Assembly (NCBI GenBank): GCA_963556195.1
Contig: CAUVYP010001203.1
Coordinates: 1 to 64,000, forward strand
Source: Sepiola atlantica
Lineage: Eukaryota > Mollusca > Cephalopoda > Sepiida > Sepiolidae
Direction of reading: 5' to 3'
DNA: 64,000 nucleotides
Below, piece by piece: positions 12,308 to 25,890 of this stretch. A program made the translations under genes and the position numbers. Position 1 is the stretch's first letter. Each line of letters begins with the position of its first letter. The notes below the pieces were generated by a model. The model saw only the letters and a list, made by a program, of their open reading frames with translations, did not search any database and was not told where the DNA came from.

Positions 12308-13423
12308 TTAGTGCGATTTAAAAGGTATATCGCTTGCGTTAATAACTTCCACATTTATAAGAATTGTGCTCCGAAACTTTGCAGACATCAGCGGACACAC
12401 ATTTTCTACTGAAGTACCAAGTTTCAGAAGTTCAGCTCTTGTACTCCCGGAGATATGTTGATACAAACTGAATACGCAAAACATCAACAAAATTTAGTGC
12501 GATTTTAAGTTGATATCGCTTTTGTTTATAACTTCCACATTTATGAGAATTGTGCTCCGAAACTTTGCAGACAATAGCGGACACACATTTTCTACTGAAG
12601 TACCAAGTTTCAGAAGTTCAGCCCTTGTACTCCCGGAGATATGTCGATACAAACTGAATACGCAAAACATCAACAAAATTTAGTGCGATTTTAAGTTGAT
12701 ATCGCTTTTGTTTATAACTTCCACATTTATAAGAATTGTGCTCTGAAACTTTGCAGACATTAGCGGACACACATTTTCTACTGAAGTACCAAGTTTCAGA
12801 AGTTCAGCTCTTGTACTCCCGGAGATATGTCGATACAAACTGAATACGCAAAACATCAACAAAATTTAGTGCGATTTTAAGTTGATATCGCTTTTGTTTA
12901 TAACTTCCACATTTATAAGAATTGTGCTCTGAAACTTTGCAGACATTAGCCGACACACATTTTCTACTGAAGTACCAAGTTTCAGAAGTTCAGCTCTTGT
13001 ACTCCCGGAGATATGTCGATACAAACTGAATACGCAAAACATCAACAAAATTTAGTGCGATTTTAAGTTGATATCGCTTTTGTTTATAACTTCCACATTT
13101 ATAAGAATTGTGCTCTGAAACTTTGAAGACATTAGCGGACACACATTTTCTACTGAAGTACGAAGTTTCAGAAGTTCAGCTCTTGTACTCCCGGAGATAT
13201 GTCGATACAAACTGAATACGCAAAACATCAACAAAATTTAGTGCGATTTAAAAGGTATATCGCTTGCGTTAATAACTTCCACATTTATAAGAATTGTGCT
13301 CTGAAACTTTGCAGACATTAGCGGACACACATTTTCTACTGAAGTACCAAGTTTCAGAAGTTCAGCTCTTGTACTCCCGGAGATATGTCGATACAAACTG
13401 AATACGCAAAACATCAACAAAAT
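12308..13423. repeat. Six linking satellite units
   Basis: The order is L M N J K L'. The unit at 12308 has a private tgttgatac change that removes the otherwise conserved TCGA of the unit. J and K match the units at 4315 and 4501 of the domain to the left, so this stretch mixes material from both sides. Confidence 0.8.
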
Positions 13424-14353
13424 TTAGTGCGATTTTAAGTTGATATCGCTTTTGTTTATAACTTCCACATTTATAAGAATTGTGCTCTGAAACTTTGCAG
13501 ACATTAGCCGACACACATTTTCTACTGAAGTACCAAGTTTCAGAAGTTCAGCTCTTGTACTCCCGGAGATATGTCGATACAAACTGAATACGCAAAACAT
13601 CAACAAAATTTAGTGCGATTTTAAGTTGATATCGCTTTTGTTTATAACTTCCACATTTATAAGAATTGTGCTCTGAAACTTTGAAGGCATTAGCGGACAC
13701 ACATTTTCTACTGAAGTACGAAGTTTCAGAAGTTCAGCTCTTGTACTCCCGGAGATATGTCGATACAAACTGAATACGCAAAACATCAACAAAATTTAGT
13801 GCGATTTTAAGTTGATATCGCTTTTGTTTATAACTTCCACATTTATAAGAATTGTGCTCCGAAACTTTGCAGACATTAGCCGACACACATTTTCTACTGA
13901 TTTACGCAGTTTCAGAAGTTCAGCCCTTGTACTCCCGGAGATATGTCGATACAAACTGAATACGCAAAACATCAACAAAATTTAGTGCGATTTAAAAGGT
14001 ATATCGCTTGTGTTAATAACTTCCACATTTATAAGAATTGTGCTACGAAACTTTGCAGACATTAGCCAACACACTTTTTCAACTGAAGTACGCAGTTTCA
14101 GAAGTTCAGCTCTTGTACTCTCGGAGATATGTCGATACAAACTGAATACGCAAAACATCAACAAAATTTAGTGCGATTTTAAGTTGATATCGCTTTTGTT
14201 TATAACTTCCACATTTATAAGAATTGTGCTCCGAAACTTTGCAGACAATAGCGGACACACATTTTCTACTGAAGTACGAAGTTTCAGAAGTTCAGCTCTT
14301 GTACTCCCGGAGATATGTCGATACAAACTGAATACGCAAAACATAAACAAAAT

Positions 14354-14540
14354 TTAGTGCGATTTAAAAGGTATATCGCTTTTGTTAATAACTTTCTACA
14401 TTTATAAGAATTGTGCTCCGAAACTTTGCAGACATTAGCGGACACAGATTTTCTACTGAAGTACCAAGTTTCAGAAGTTCAGCTCTTGTACTCCCGGAGA
14501 TATATCGATACAAACTGAATACGCAAAACATCAACAAAAT
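14354..14540. repeat. 187 bp satellite unit (type P)
   Basis: A one-base gain in aactttctac breaks the open frame and advances the phase by one. The linked agatatatcg variant identifies the lineage. Confidence 0.92.
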
Positions 14541-15098
14541 TTAGTGCGATTTTAAGTTGATATCGCTTTTGTTTATAACTTCCACATTTATAAGAATTGT
14601 GCTCTGAAACTTTGCAGACATTAGCCGACACACATTTTCTACTGAAGTACCAAGTTTCAGAAGTTCAGCTCTTGTACTCCCGGAGATATGTCGATACAAA
14701 CTGAATACGCAAAACATCAACAAAATTTAGTGCGATTTAAAAGGTATATCGCTTGTGTTAATAACTTCCACATTTATAAGAATTGTGCTACGAAACTTTG
14801 CAGACATTAGCCAACACACTTTTTCAACTGAAGTACGCAGTTTCAGAAGTTCAGCTCTTGTACTCTCGGAGATATGTCGATACAAACTGAATACGCAAAA
14901 CATCAACAAAATTTAGTGCGATTTTAAGTTGATATCGCTTTTGTTTATAACTTCCACATTTATAAAAATTGTGCTCCGAAACTTTGCAGACAATAGCGGA
15001 CACACATTTTCTACTGAAGTACGAAGTTTCAGAAGTTCAGCTCTTGTACTCCCGGAGATATGTCGATACAAACTGAATACGCAAAACATAAACAAAAT

Positions 15099-15285
15099 TT
15101 AGTGCGATTTAAAAGGTATATCGCTTTTGTTAATAACTTTCTACATTTATAAGAATTGTGCTCCGAAACTTTGCAGACATTAGCGGACACAGATTTTCTA
15201 CTGAAGTACCAAGTTTCAGAAGTTCAGCTCTTGTACTCCCGGAGATATATCGATACAAACTGAATACGCAAAACATCAACAAAAT
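15099..15285. repeat. 187 bp satellite unit (type P)
   Basis: Same insertion and the same linked variant as the unit at 14354. Confidence 0.92.
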
Positions 15286-16959
15286 TTAGTGCGATTTTAA
15301 GTTGATATCGCTTTTGTTTATAACTTCCACATTTATAAGAATTGTGCTCTGAAACTTTGCAGACATTAGCCGACACACATTTTCTACTGAAGTACCAAGT
15401 TTCAGAAGTTCAGCTCTTGTACTCCCGGAGATATGTCGATACAAACTGAATACGCAAAACATCAACAAAATTTAGTGCGATTTAAAAGGTATACCGCTTG
15501 TGTTAATAACTTCCACATTTATAAGAATTGTGCTCCGAAACTTTGCAGACAATAGCGGACACACATTTTCTACTGAAGTACGAAGTTTCAGAAGTTCAGC
15601 TCTTGTACTCCCGGAGATATGTCGATACAAACTGAATACGCAAAACATCAACAAAATTTAGTGCGATTTTAAGTTGATATCGCTTTTGTTTATAACTTCC
15701 ACATTTATGAGAATTGTGCTCCGAAACTTGGCAGACAATAGCGGACACACATTTTCTACTGAAGTACGAAGTTTCAGAAGTTCAGCTCTGGTACTCCCGG
15801 AGATATGTCGATACAAACTTAATACGCAAAACATCAACAAAATTTAGTGCGATTTTAAGTTGATATCGCTTTTGTCTATAACTTCCACATTTATAAGAAT
15901 TGTGCTCTGAAACTTTGCAGACATTAGCGGACACACATTTTCTACTGAAGTACCAAGTTTCAGAAGTTCAGCTCTTGTACTCTCGGAGATATGTCGATAC
16001 AAACTGAATACGCAAAACATCAACAAAATTTAGTGCGATTGAAAAGGTATATCGCTTGCGTTAATAACTTCCACATTTATAAGAATTGTGCTCCGAAACT
16101 TTGCAGACAATAGCGGACACACATTTTCTACTGAAGTACCAAGTTTCAGAAGTTCAGCTCTTGTACTCCCGGAGATATGTCGATACAAACTGAATACGCA
16201 AAACATCAACAAAATTTAGTGCGATTTTAAGTTGATATCGCTTTTGTTTATAACTTCCACATTTATAAGAATTGTGCTCTGAAACTTTGCAGACATTAGC
16301 CGACACACATTTTCTACTGAAGTACCAAGTTTCAGAAGTTCAGCTCTTGTACTCCCGGAGATATGTCGATACAAACTGAATACGCAAAACATAAACAAAA
16401 TTTAGTGCGATTTAAAGTGGATATCGCTTTTGTTAATAACTTCCACATTTATAAGAATTGTGCTCCGAAACTTTGCAGACATTAGCGGACACACATTTTC
16501 TACTGAAGTACGCAGTTTCAGAAGTTCAGCCCTTGTACTCCCGGAGATATGTCGATACAAACTGAATACGCAAAACATCAACAAAATTTAGTGCGATTTA
16601 AAAGGTATATCGCTTGTGTTAATAACTTCCACATTTATAAGAATTGTGCTACGAAACTTTGCAGACATTAGCCAACACACTTTTTCAACTGAAGTACGCA
16701 GTTTCAGAAGTTCAGCTCTTGTACTCTCGGAGATATGTCGATACAAACTGAATACGCAAAACATCAACAAAATTTAGTGCGATTTTAAGTTGATATCGCT
16801 TTTGTTTATAACTTCCACATTTATAAGAATTGTGCTCCGAAACTTTGCAGACAATAGCGGACACACATTTTCTACTGAAGTACGAAGTTTCAGAAGTTCA
16901 GCTCTTGTACTCCCGGAGATATGTCGATACAAACTGAATACGCAAAACATAAACAAAAT

Positions 16960-17146
16960 TTAGTGCGATTTAAAAGGTATATCGCTTTTGTTAATAACTT
17001 TCTACATTTATAAGAATTGTGCTCCGAAACTTTGCAGACATTAGCGGACACAGATTTTCTACTGAAGTACCAAGTTTCAGAAGTTCAGCTCTTGTACTCC
17101 CGGAGATATATCGATACAAACTGAATACGCAAAACATCAACAAAAT
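16960..17146. repeat. 187 bp satellite unit (type P)
   Basis: Same insertion and the same linked variant as the unit at 14354. Confidence 0.92.
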
Positions 17147-19565
17147 TTAGTGCGATTTTAAGTTGATATCGCTTTTGTTTATAACTTCCACATTTATAAG
17201 AATTGTGCTCTGAAACTTTGCAGACATTAGCCGACACACATTTTCTACTGAAGTACCAAGTTTCAGAAGTTCAGCTCTTGTACTCCCGGAGATATGTCGA
17301 TACAAACTGAATACGCAAAACATCAACAAAATTTAGTGCGATTTTAAGTTGATATCGCTTTTGTTTATAACTTCCACATTTATAAGAATTGTGCTCTGAA
17401 ACTTTGAAGGCATTAGCGGACACACATTTTCTACTGAAGTACGAAGTTTCAGAAGTTCAGCTCTTGTACTCCCGGAGATATGTCGATACAAACTGAATAC
17501 GCAAAACATCAACAAAATTTAGTGCGATTTTAAGTTGATATCGCTTTTGTTTATAACTTCCACATTTATAAGAATTGTGCTCCGAAACTTTGCAGACATT
17601 AGCCGACACACATTTTCTACTGAAGTACGCAGTTTCAGAAGTTCAGCCCTTGTACTCCCGGAGATATGTCGATACAAACTGAATACGCAAAACATCAACA
17701 AAATTTAGTGCGATTTAAAAGGTATATCGCTTGTGTTAATAACTTCCACATTTATAAGAATTGTGCTACGAAACTTTGCAGACATTAGCCAACACACTTT
17801 TTCAACTGAAGTACGCAGTTTCAGAAGTTCAGCTCTTGTACTCTCGGAGATATGTCGATACAAACTGAATACGCAAAACATCAACAAAATTTAGTGCGAT
17901 TTTAAGTTGATATCGCTTTTGTTTATAACTTCCACATTTATAAGAATTGTGCTCCGAAACTTTGCAGACAATAGCGGACACACATTTTCTACTGAAGTAC
18001 GAAGTTTCAGAAGTTCAGCTCTTGTACTCCCGGAGATATGTCGATACAAACTGAATACGCAAAACATAAACAAAATTTAGTGCGATTTAAAAGGTATATC
18101 GCTTTTGTTAATAACTTTCTACATTTATAAGAATTGTGCTCCGAAACTTTGCAGACATTAGCGGACACAGATTTTCTACTGAAGTACCAAGTTTCAGAAG
18201 TTCAGCTCTTGTACTCCCGGAGATATATCGATACAAACTGAATACGCAAAACATCAACAAAATTTAGTGCGATTTTAAGTTGATATCGCTTTTGTTTATA
18301 ACTTCCACATTTATAAGAATTGTGCTCTGAAACTTTGCAGACATTAGCCGACACACATTTTCTACTGAAGTACCAAGTTTCAGAAGTTCAGCTCTTGTAC
18401 TCCCGGAGATATGTCGATACAAACTGAATACGCAAAACATCAACAAAATTTAGTGCGATTTAAAAGGTATACCGCTTGTGTTAATAACTTCCACATTTAT
18501 AAGAATTGTGCTCCGAAACTTTGCAGACAATAGCGGACACACATTTTCTACTGAAGTACGAAGTTTCAGAAGTTCAGCTCTTGTACTCCCGGAGATATGT
18601 CGATACAAACTGAATACGCAAAACATCAACAAAATTTAGTGCGATTTTAAGTTGATATCGCTTTTGTTTATAACTTCCACATTTATGAGAATTGTGCTCC
18701 GAAACTTGGCAGACAATAGCGGACACACATTTTCTACTGAAGTACGAAGTTTCAGAAGTTCAGCTCTGGTACTCCCGGAGATATGTCGATACAAACTGAA
18801 TACGCAAAACATCAACAAAATTTAGTGCGATTTTAAGTTGATATCGCTTTTGTCTATAACTTCCACATTTATAAGAATTGTGCTCTGAAACTTTGCAGAC
18901 ATTAGCGGACACACATTTTCTACTGAAGTACCAAGTTTCAGAAGTTCAGCTCTTGTACTCTCGGAGATATGTCGATACAAACTGAATACGCAAAACATCA
19001 ACAAAATTTAGTGCGATTTAAAAGGTATATCGCTTGCGTTAATAACTTCCACATTTATAAGAATTGTGCTCCGAAACTTTGCAGACATGAGCGGACACAC
19101 ATTTTCTACTGAAGTACCAAGTTTCAGAAGTTCAGCTCTTGTACTCCCGGAGATATGTCGATACAAACTGAATACGCAAAACATCAACAACATTTAGTGC
19201 GATTTTAAGTTGATATCGCTTTTGTTTATAACTTCCACATTTATAAGAATTGTGCTCTGAAACTTTGCAGACATTAGCCGACACACATTTTCTACTGAAG
19301 TACCAAGTTTCAGAAGTTCAGCTCTTGTACTCCCGGAGATATGTCGATACAAACTGAATACGCAAAACATCAACAAAATTTAGTGCGATTTAAAGTGGAT
19401 ATCGCTTTTGTTAATAACTTCCACATTTATAAGAATTGTGCTCCGAAACTTTGCAGACATTAGCGGACACACATTTTCTACTGAAGTACCAAGTTTCAGA
19501 AGTTCAGCTCTTGTACTCCCGGAGATATGTCGATACAAACTGAATACGCAAAACATCAACAAAAT
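17147..19565. repeat. Shortened second copy of the 20-unit higher-order repeat
   Basis: Thirteen units: J K' A E'' F P J Q R S L J U. Compared with the copy at 13424, one E'' F P J module is absent and the T position holds an L-type unit (19008) with a private tgagcgg. The R unit at 18636 keeps the paired aaacttggc and gctctggta markers. The unit at 19008 ends aacatttag, where an A to C change creates an extra ATG in the minus-strand frame; this has no evident meaning. Confidence 0.82.
18077..18263. repeat. 187 bp satellite unit (type P)
   Basis: Fourth and last unit with the aactttctac insertion plus agatatatcg. Confidence 0.92.
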
Positions 19566-19937
19566 TTAGTGCGATTTTAAGTTGATATCGCTTTTGTTTA
19601 TAACTTCCACATTTATGAGAATTGTGCTCCGAAACTTTGCAGACAATAGCGGACACACATTTTCTACTGAAGTACGAAGTTTCAGAAGTTCAGCTCTTGT
19701 ACTCCCGGAGATATGTCGATACAAACTGAATACGCAAAACATCAACAAAATTTAGTGCGATTTTAAGTTGATATCGCTTTTGTTTATAACTTCCACATTT
19801 ATAAGAATTGTGCTCTGAAACTTTGCAGACATTAGCGGACACACATTTTCTACTGAAGTACCAAGTTTCAGAAGTTCAGCTCTTGTACTCCCGGAGATAT
19901 GTCGATACAAACTGAATACGCAAAACATCAACAAAAT
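19566..19937. repeat. Two linking satellite units
   Basis: The units at 19566 and 19752 resemble M and N of the 12308 stretch. They lead into the second copy of the left-edge unit set. Confidence 0.75.
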
Positions 19938-21798
19938 TTAGTGCGATTTAAAAGGTATATCGCCTGTGTTAATAACTTTCACATTTATAAGAATTGTGCT
20001 ACGAAACTTTGCAGACATTAGCCAACACACTTTTTCAACTGAAGTAGCAAGTTTCAGAAGTTCAGCTCTTGTACTCCCGGAGATATGTCGATACAAACTG
20101 AATACGCAAAACATCAACAAAATTTAGTGCGATTTTAAGTTGATATCGCTTTTGTTTATAACTTCCACATTTATAAGAATTGTGCTCCAGAACTTTGCAG
20201 ACAATAGCGGACACACATTTTCTACTGAAGTACGAAGTTTCAAGAGTTCAGCTCTTGTACTCCCGGAGATATGTCGATACAAACTGAATACGCAAAACAT
20301 AAACAAAATTTAGTGCGATTTAAAGTGGATATCGCTTTTGTTAATAACTTCCACATTTATAAGAATTGTGCTCCGAAACTTTGCAGACATTAGCGGACAC
20401 ACATTTTCTACTGAAGTACCAAGTTTCAGAAGTTCAGCTCTTGTACTCCCGGAGATATGTCGATACAAACTGAATACGCAAAACATCAACAAAATTTAGT
20501 GCGATTTTAAGTTGATATCGCTTTTGTTTATAACTTCCACATTTATAAGAATTGTGCTCCGAAACTTTGCAGACATTAGCCGACACACATTTTCTACTGA
20601 AGTACGCAGTTTCAGAAGTTCAGCCCTTGTACTCCCGGAGATATGTCGATACAAACTGAATACGCAAAACATCAACAAAATTTAGTGCGATTTAAAAGGT
20701 ATATCGCTTGTGTTAATAACTTCCACATTTATAAGAATTGTGCTCCGAAACTTTGCAGACATTAGCGGACACACATTTTCTACTGAAGTACTAAGTTTCA
20801 GAAGTTCAGCTCTTGTACTCCCGGAGATATGTCGATACAAACTGAATACGCAAAACATCAACAAAATTTAGTGCGATTTTAAGTTGATATCGCTTTTGTT
20901 TATAGCTTCCACATTTATGAGACTTGTGCTCCGAAACTTTGCAGGCAATAGCGGACACATATTTTCTACTGAAGTACGAAGTTTCAGAAGTTCAGCTCTT
21001 GTACTCCCGGAGATATGTCGATACAAACTGAATACGCAAAACATCAACAAAATTTAGTGCGATTTTTAGTTGATATCGCTTTTGTTTATAGCTTCCACAT
21101 TTATTAGACTTGTGCTCCGAAACTTTGCAGACATTAGCGGACACACATTTTCTACTGAAGTACGAAGTTTCAGAAGTTCAGCTCTTGTACTCCCGGAGAT
21201 ATGTCGATACAAACTGAATACGCCAAACATAAACAAAATTTAGTGCGATTTAAAGTTGATATCGCTTTTGTTAATAACTTCCACATTTATAAGAATTGTG
21301 CTCCGAAACTTTGCAGACAATAGCGGACACACATTTTTCTACTGAAGTACGAAGTTTCAGAAGTTCAGCTCTTGTACTCCCGGAGATATGTCGATACAAA
21401 CTGAATACGCAAAACATCAACAAAATTTAGTGCGATTTAAAAGGTATATCGCTTGTGTTAATAACTTCCACATTTATAAGAATTGTGCTACGAAACTTTG
21501 CAGACATTAGCCGACACACATTTTCTACTGAAGTACGAAGTTTCAGAAGTTCAGCTCTTGTACTCCCGGAGATATGTCGATACAAACTGAATACGCAAAA
21601 CATCAACAAAATTTAGTGCGATTTTAAGTTGATATCGCTTTTGTTTATAACTTCCACATTTATAAGAATTGTGCTCCGAAACTTTGCAGACATTAGCCGA
21701 CACACATTTTCTACTGAAGTACGCAGTTTCAGAAGTTCAGCCCTTGTACTCCCGGAGATATGTCGATACAAACTGAATACGCAAAACATCAACAAAAT
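19938..21798. repeat. Recurrent unit set, copy 2 (10 units)
   Basis: The first four units match 38, 224, 410 and 596 at a constant offset of 19900, including the rare ctccagaac at 20124 and the paired cgcctgtg and ggtatatcg at 19938. The divergent unit seen at 782 is missing here, so the following units match at an offset of 19714. The unit at 21054 shares tttttag with 1340. The unit at 21240 has one extra T. Confidence 0.87.
21240..21426. repeat. 187 bp satellite unit, private insertion
   Basis: The T-run of acattttcta has one extra T (acatttttcta) at about 21332. I do not see this insertion in any other unit, so it is either a recent mutation or a homopolymer error in the assembly. Confidence 0.88.
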
Positions 21799-23286
21799 TT
21801 AGTGCGATTTAAAAGGTATATCGCTTGTGTTAATAACTTCCACATTTATAAGAATTGTGCTACGAAACTTTGCAGACATTAGCCGACACACATTTTCCAC
21901 TGAAGTACCAAGTTTCAGAAGTTCAGCTCTTGTACTCCCGGAGATATGTCGATACAAACTGAATACGCAAAACATCAACAAAATTTAGTGCGATTTTAAG
22001 TTGATATCGCTTTTGTTTAAAACTTCCACATTTATAAGAATTGTGCTCCGAAACTTTGCAGACAATAGCAGACACACATTTTCTACTGAAGTACGAAGTT
22101 TCAGAAGTTCAGCTTTTGTACTCCCGGAGATATGTCGATACAAACTGAATACGCAAAACATCAACAAAATTTAGTGCGATTTAAAAGGTATATGGCTTGT
22201 GTTAATAACTTCCACATTTATAAGAATTGTGCTACGAAACTTTGCAGACATTAGCCGACACACATTTTCCACTGAAGTACGAAGTTTCAGAAGTTCAGCT
22301 CTTGTACTCCCGGAGATATGTCGATACAAACTGAATACGCAAAACATCAACAAAATTTAGTGCGATTTTAAGTTGATATCGCTTTTGTTTATAACTTCCA
22401 CATTTATAAGAATTGTGCTCCGAAACTTTGCAGACAATAGTGGACACATATTTTCTACTGAAGTACGAAGTTTCAGAAGTTCAGCCCTTGTACTCCCGGA
22501 GATATGTCGATACAAACTGAATACGCAAAACATCAACAAAATTTAGTGCGATTTTAAGTTGATATCGCTTTTGTTTATAACTTCCACATTTATGAGAATT
22601 GTGCTCTGAAACTTTGCAGACATTAGCGGACACACATTTTCTACTGAAGTACCAAGTTTCAGAAGTACAGCTCTTGTACTCCCGGAGATATGTCGATACA
22701 AACTGAATACGCAAAACATCAACAAAATTTAGTGCGATTTAAAAGGTATATCGCTTGTGTTAATAACTTCCACATTTATAAGAATTGTGCTACGAAACTT
22801 TGCAGACATTAGCCAACACACTTTTTCAACTGAAGTACCAAGTTTCAAAAGTTCAGCTCTTGTACTCTCGGAGATATGTCGATACAAACTGAATACGCAA
22901 AACATCAACAAAATTTAGTGCGATTTAAAAGGTATATCGCTTGTGTTAATAACTTCCACATTTATAAGAATTGTGCTACGAAACTTTGCAGACATTAGCC
23001 GACACACATTTTCCACTGAAGTACGAAGTTTCAGAAGTTCAGCTCTTGTACTCCCGGAGATATGTCGATACAAACTGAATACGCAAAACATCAACAAAAT
23101 TTAGTGCGATTTTAAGTTGATATCGCTTTTGTTTATAACTTCCACATTTATAAGAATTGTGCTCCGAAACTTTGCAGACAATAGCAGACACACATTTTCT
23201 ACTGAAGTACGAAGTTTCAGAAGTTCAGCTTTTGTACTCCCGGAGATATGTCGATACAAACTGAATACGCAAAACATCAACACAAT
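21799..23286. repeat. Eight-unit block of types a b c d e f g h
   Basis: Marker variants are: b with tttaaaactt and gcttttgt; c with ggtatatggc; d with aatagtggacacat; f with agccaacacac. With the two units before it (21427 and 21613), this ten-unit order is repeated at 34447-36306, 13020 bp (70 units) away. The unit at 22543 has a private agaagtaca. Confidence 0.82.
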
Positions 23287-24588
23287 TTAGTGCGATTTTA
23301 AGTTGATATCGCTTTTGTTTATAACTTCCACATTTATAAGAATTGTGCTCCAGAACTTTGCAGACAATAGCGGACACACATTTTCTACTGCAGTACGAAG
23401 TTTCAGAAGTTCAGCTCTTGTACTCCCGGAGATATGTCGATACAAACTGAATACGCAAAACATAAACAAAATTTAGTGCGATTTAAAGTTGATATCGCTT
23501 TTGGTTATAACTTCCACATTTATAAGAATTGTGCTCCGAAACTTTGCAGACATTAGCGGACACACATTTTCTACTGAAGTACCAAGTTTCAGAAGTTCAG
23601 CTCTTGTACTCCCGGAGATATGGCGATACAAACTGAATACGCAAAACATCAACAAAATTTAGTGCGATTTTAAGTTGATATCGCTTTTGTTTATAACTTC
23701 CACATTTATAAGAATTGTGCTCCGAAACTTTGCAGACATTAGCCGACACACATATTCTACTGAAGTACCAAGTTTCAGAAGTTCAGCCCTTGTACTCCCG
23801 GAGATATGTCGATACAAACTGAATACGCAAAACATCAACAAAATTTAGTGCGATTTAAAAGGTATATCGCTTGTGTTAATAACTTCCACATTTATAAGAA
23901 TTGTGCTACGAAACTTTGCAGACAACAGCGGTAATACATATTCGCCTGAAGTACCAAGTTTCAGAAGTTCAGCTCTTGTACTCCCGGAGATATGTCGATA
24001 CAAACTGAATACGCAAAACATCAACAAAATTTAGTGCGATTTAAAAGGTATATCGCTTGTGTTAATAACTTCCACATTTATAAGAATTGTGCTCCGAAAC
24101 TTTGCAGACATTAGCGGACACACATTTACTACTGAAGTACTAAGTTTCAGAAGTTCAGCTCTTGTACTCCCGGAGATATGTCGATACAAACTGAATACGC
24201 AAAACATCAACAAAATTTAGTGCGATTTTAAGTTGATATCGCTTTTGTTTATAGCTTCCACATTTATGAGACTTGTGCTCCGAAACTTTGCAGGCAATAG
24301 CGGACACACATTTTCTACTGAAGTACGAAGTTTTAGAAGTTCAGCTCTTGTACTCCCGGAGATATGTCGATACAAACTGAATACGCAAAACATCAACAAA
24401 ATTTAGTGCGATTTTAAGTTGATATCGCTTTTGTTTATAGCTTCCACATTTATGAGACTTGGACTCCGAAACTTTGCAGACATTAGCGGACACACATTTT
24501 CTACTGAAGTACGAAGTTTCAGAAGTTCAGCTCTTGTACTCCCGGAGATATGTCGATACAAACTCAATACGCAAAACATCAACAAAAT
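23287..24588. repeat. Recurrent unit set, copy 3 (7 units)
   Basis: Matches 224-1525 in order, including ctccagaac (23287), the divergent acagcggtaatac unit (23845) and the gagacttg unit (24217). The unit at 24403 has ttttaag where 1340 has tttttag, so its minus-strand frame stays open. The unit at 23473 has a private atggcgata that removes the conserved TCGA. Confidence 0.86.
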
Positions 24589-25890
24589 TTAGTGCGATTT
24601 AAAGTTGATATCGCTTTTGTTAATAACTTCCACATTTATAAGAATTGTGCTCCGAAACTTTGCAGACAATAGCGGACACACATTTTCTACTGAAGTACGA
24701 AGTTTCAGAAGTTCAGCTCTTGTACTCCCGGAGATATGTCGATACAAACTGAATACGCAAAACATCAACAAAATTTAGTGCGATTTAAAAGGTATATCGC
24801 TTGTGTTAATAACTTCCACATTTATAAGAATTGTGCTATGAAACTTTGCAGACATTAGCCGACACACATTTTCTACTGAAGTACGAAGTTTCAGAAGTTC
24901 AGCTCTTGTACTCCCGGAGATATGTCGATACAAACTGAATACGCAAAACATCAACAAAATTTAGTGCGATTTTAAGTTGATATCGCTTTTGTTTATAACT
25001 TCCACATTTATAAGAATTGTGCTCCGAAACTTTGCAGACATTAGCCGACACACATTTTCTACTGAAGTACGCAGTTTCAGAAGTTCAGCCCTTGTACTCC
25101 CGGAGATATGTCGATACAAACTGAATACGCAAAACATCAACAAAATTTAGTGCGATTTAAAAGGTATATCGCTTGTGTTAATAACTTCCACATTTATAAG
25201 AATTGTGCTACGAAACTTTGCAGACAATAGCCGACACACATTTTCCACTGAAGTACCAAGTTTCAGAAGTTCAGCTCTTGTACTCCCGGAGATATGTCGA
25301 TACAAACTGAATACGCAAAACATCAACAAAATTTAGTGCGATTTTAAGTTGATATCGCTTTTGTTTATAACTTCCACATTTATAAGAATTGTGCTCCGAA
25401 ACTTTGCAGACAATAGCAGACACACATTTTCTACTGAAGTACGAAGTTTCAGAAGTTCAGCTTTTGTACTCTCGGAGATATGTCGATACAAACTGAATAC
25501 GCAAAACATCAACAAAATTTAGTGCGATTTAAAAGGTATATGGCTTGTGTTAATAACTTCCACATTTATAAGAATTGTGCTACGAAACTTTGCAGACATT
25601 AGCCGACACACATTTTCCACTGAAGTACGAAGTTTCAGAAGTTCAGCTCTTGTACTCCCGGAGATATGTCGATACAAACTGAATACGCAAAACATCAACA
25701 AAATTTAGTGCGATTTAAAAGGTATATCGCTTGTGTTAATAACTTCCACATTTATAAGAATTGTGCTACGAAACTTTGCAGACATTAGCCAACACACTTT
25801 TTCAACTGAAGTACCAAGTTTGAAAAGTTCAGCTCTTGTACTCTCGGAGATATGTCGATACAAACTGAATACGCAAAACATCAACAAAAT
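24589..25890. repeat. Seven-unit tandem duplication, copy 1
   Basis: Seven units, 1302 bp, repeated directly at 25891-27192. The second unit of each copy shares the rare gctatgaaac, and the last shares agtttgaaaag. Confidence 0.83.

Larger units (their letters stand above)
13424..17146. repeat. 20-unit higher-order repeat, copy 1
   Basis: The order is J K' A' E'' F P J E'' F P J Q R S T J' U E'' F P, 3723 bp. P units (14354, 15099, 16960) are 187 bp: the usual aacttccac reads aactttctac, and they also carry agatatatcg. The four-unit module E'' F P J (745 bp) occurs twice in tandem (13982-14726 and 14727-15471). K' has tttgaaggc at about positions 71-79. R has a G in aaacttggc and in gctctggta. 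Confidence 0.86.

Noticed and set aside
22481..22714. 77-codon minus-strand frame in another register
   Set aside because: It depends on one private base (agaagtaca near 22666) inside otherwise ordinary units.
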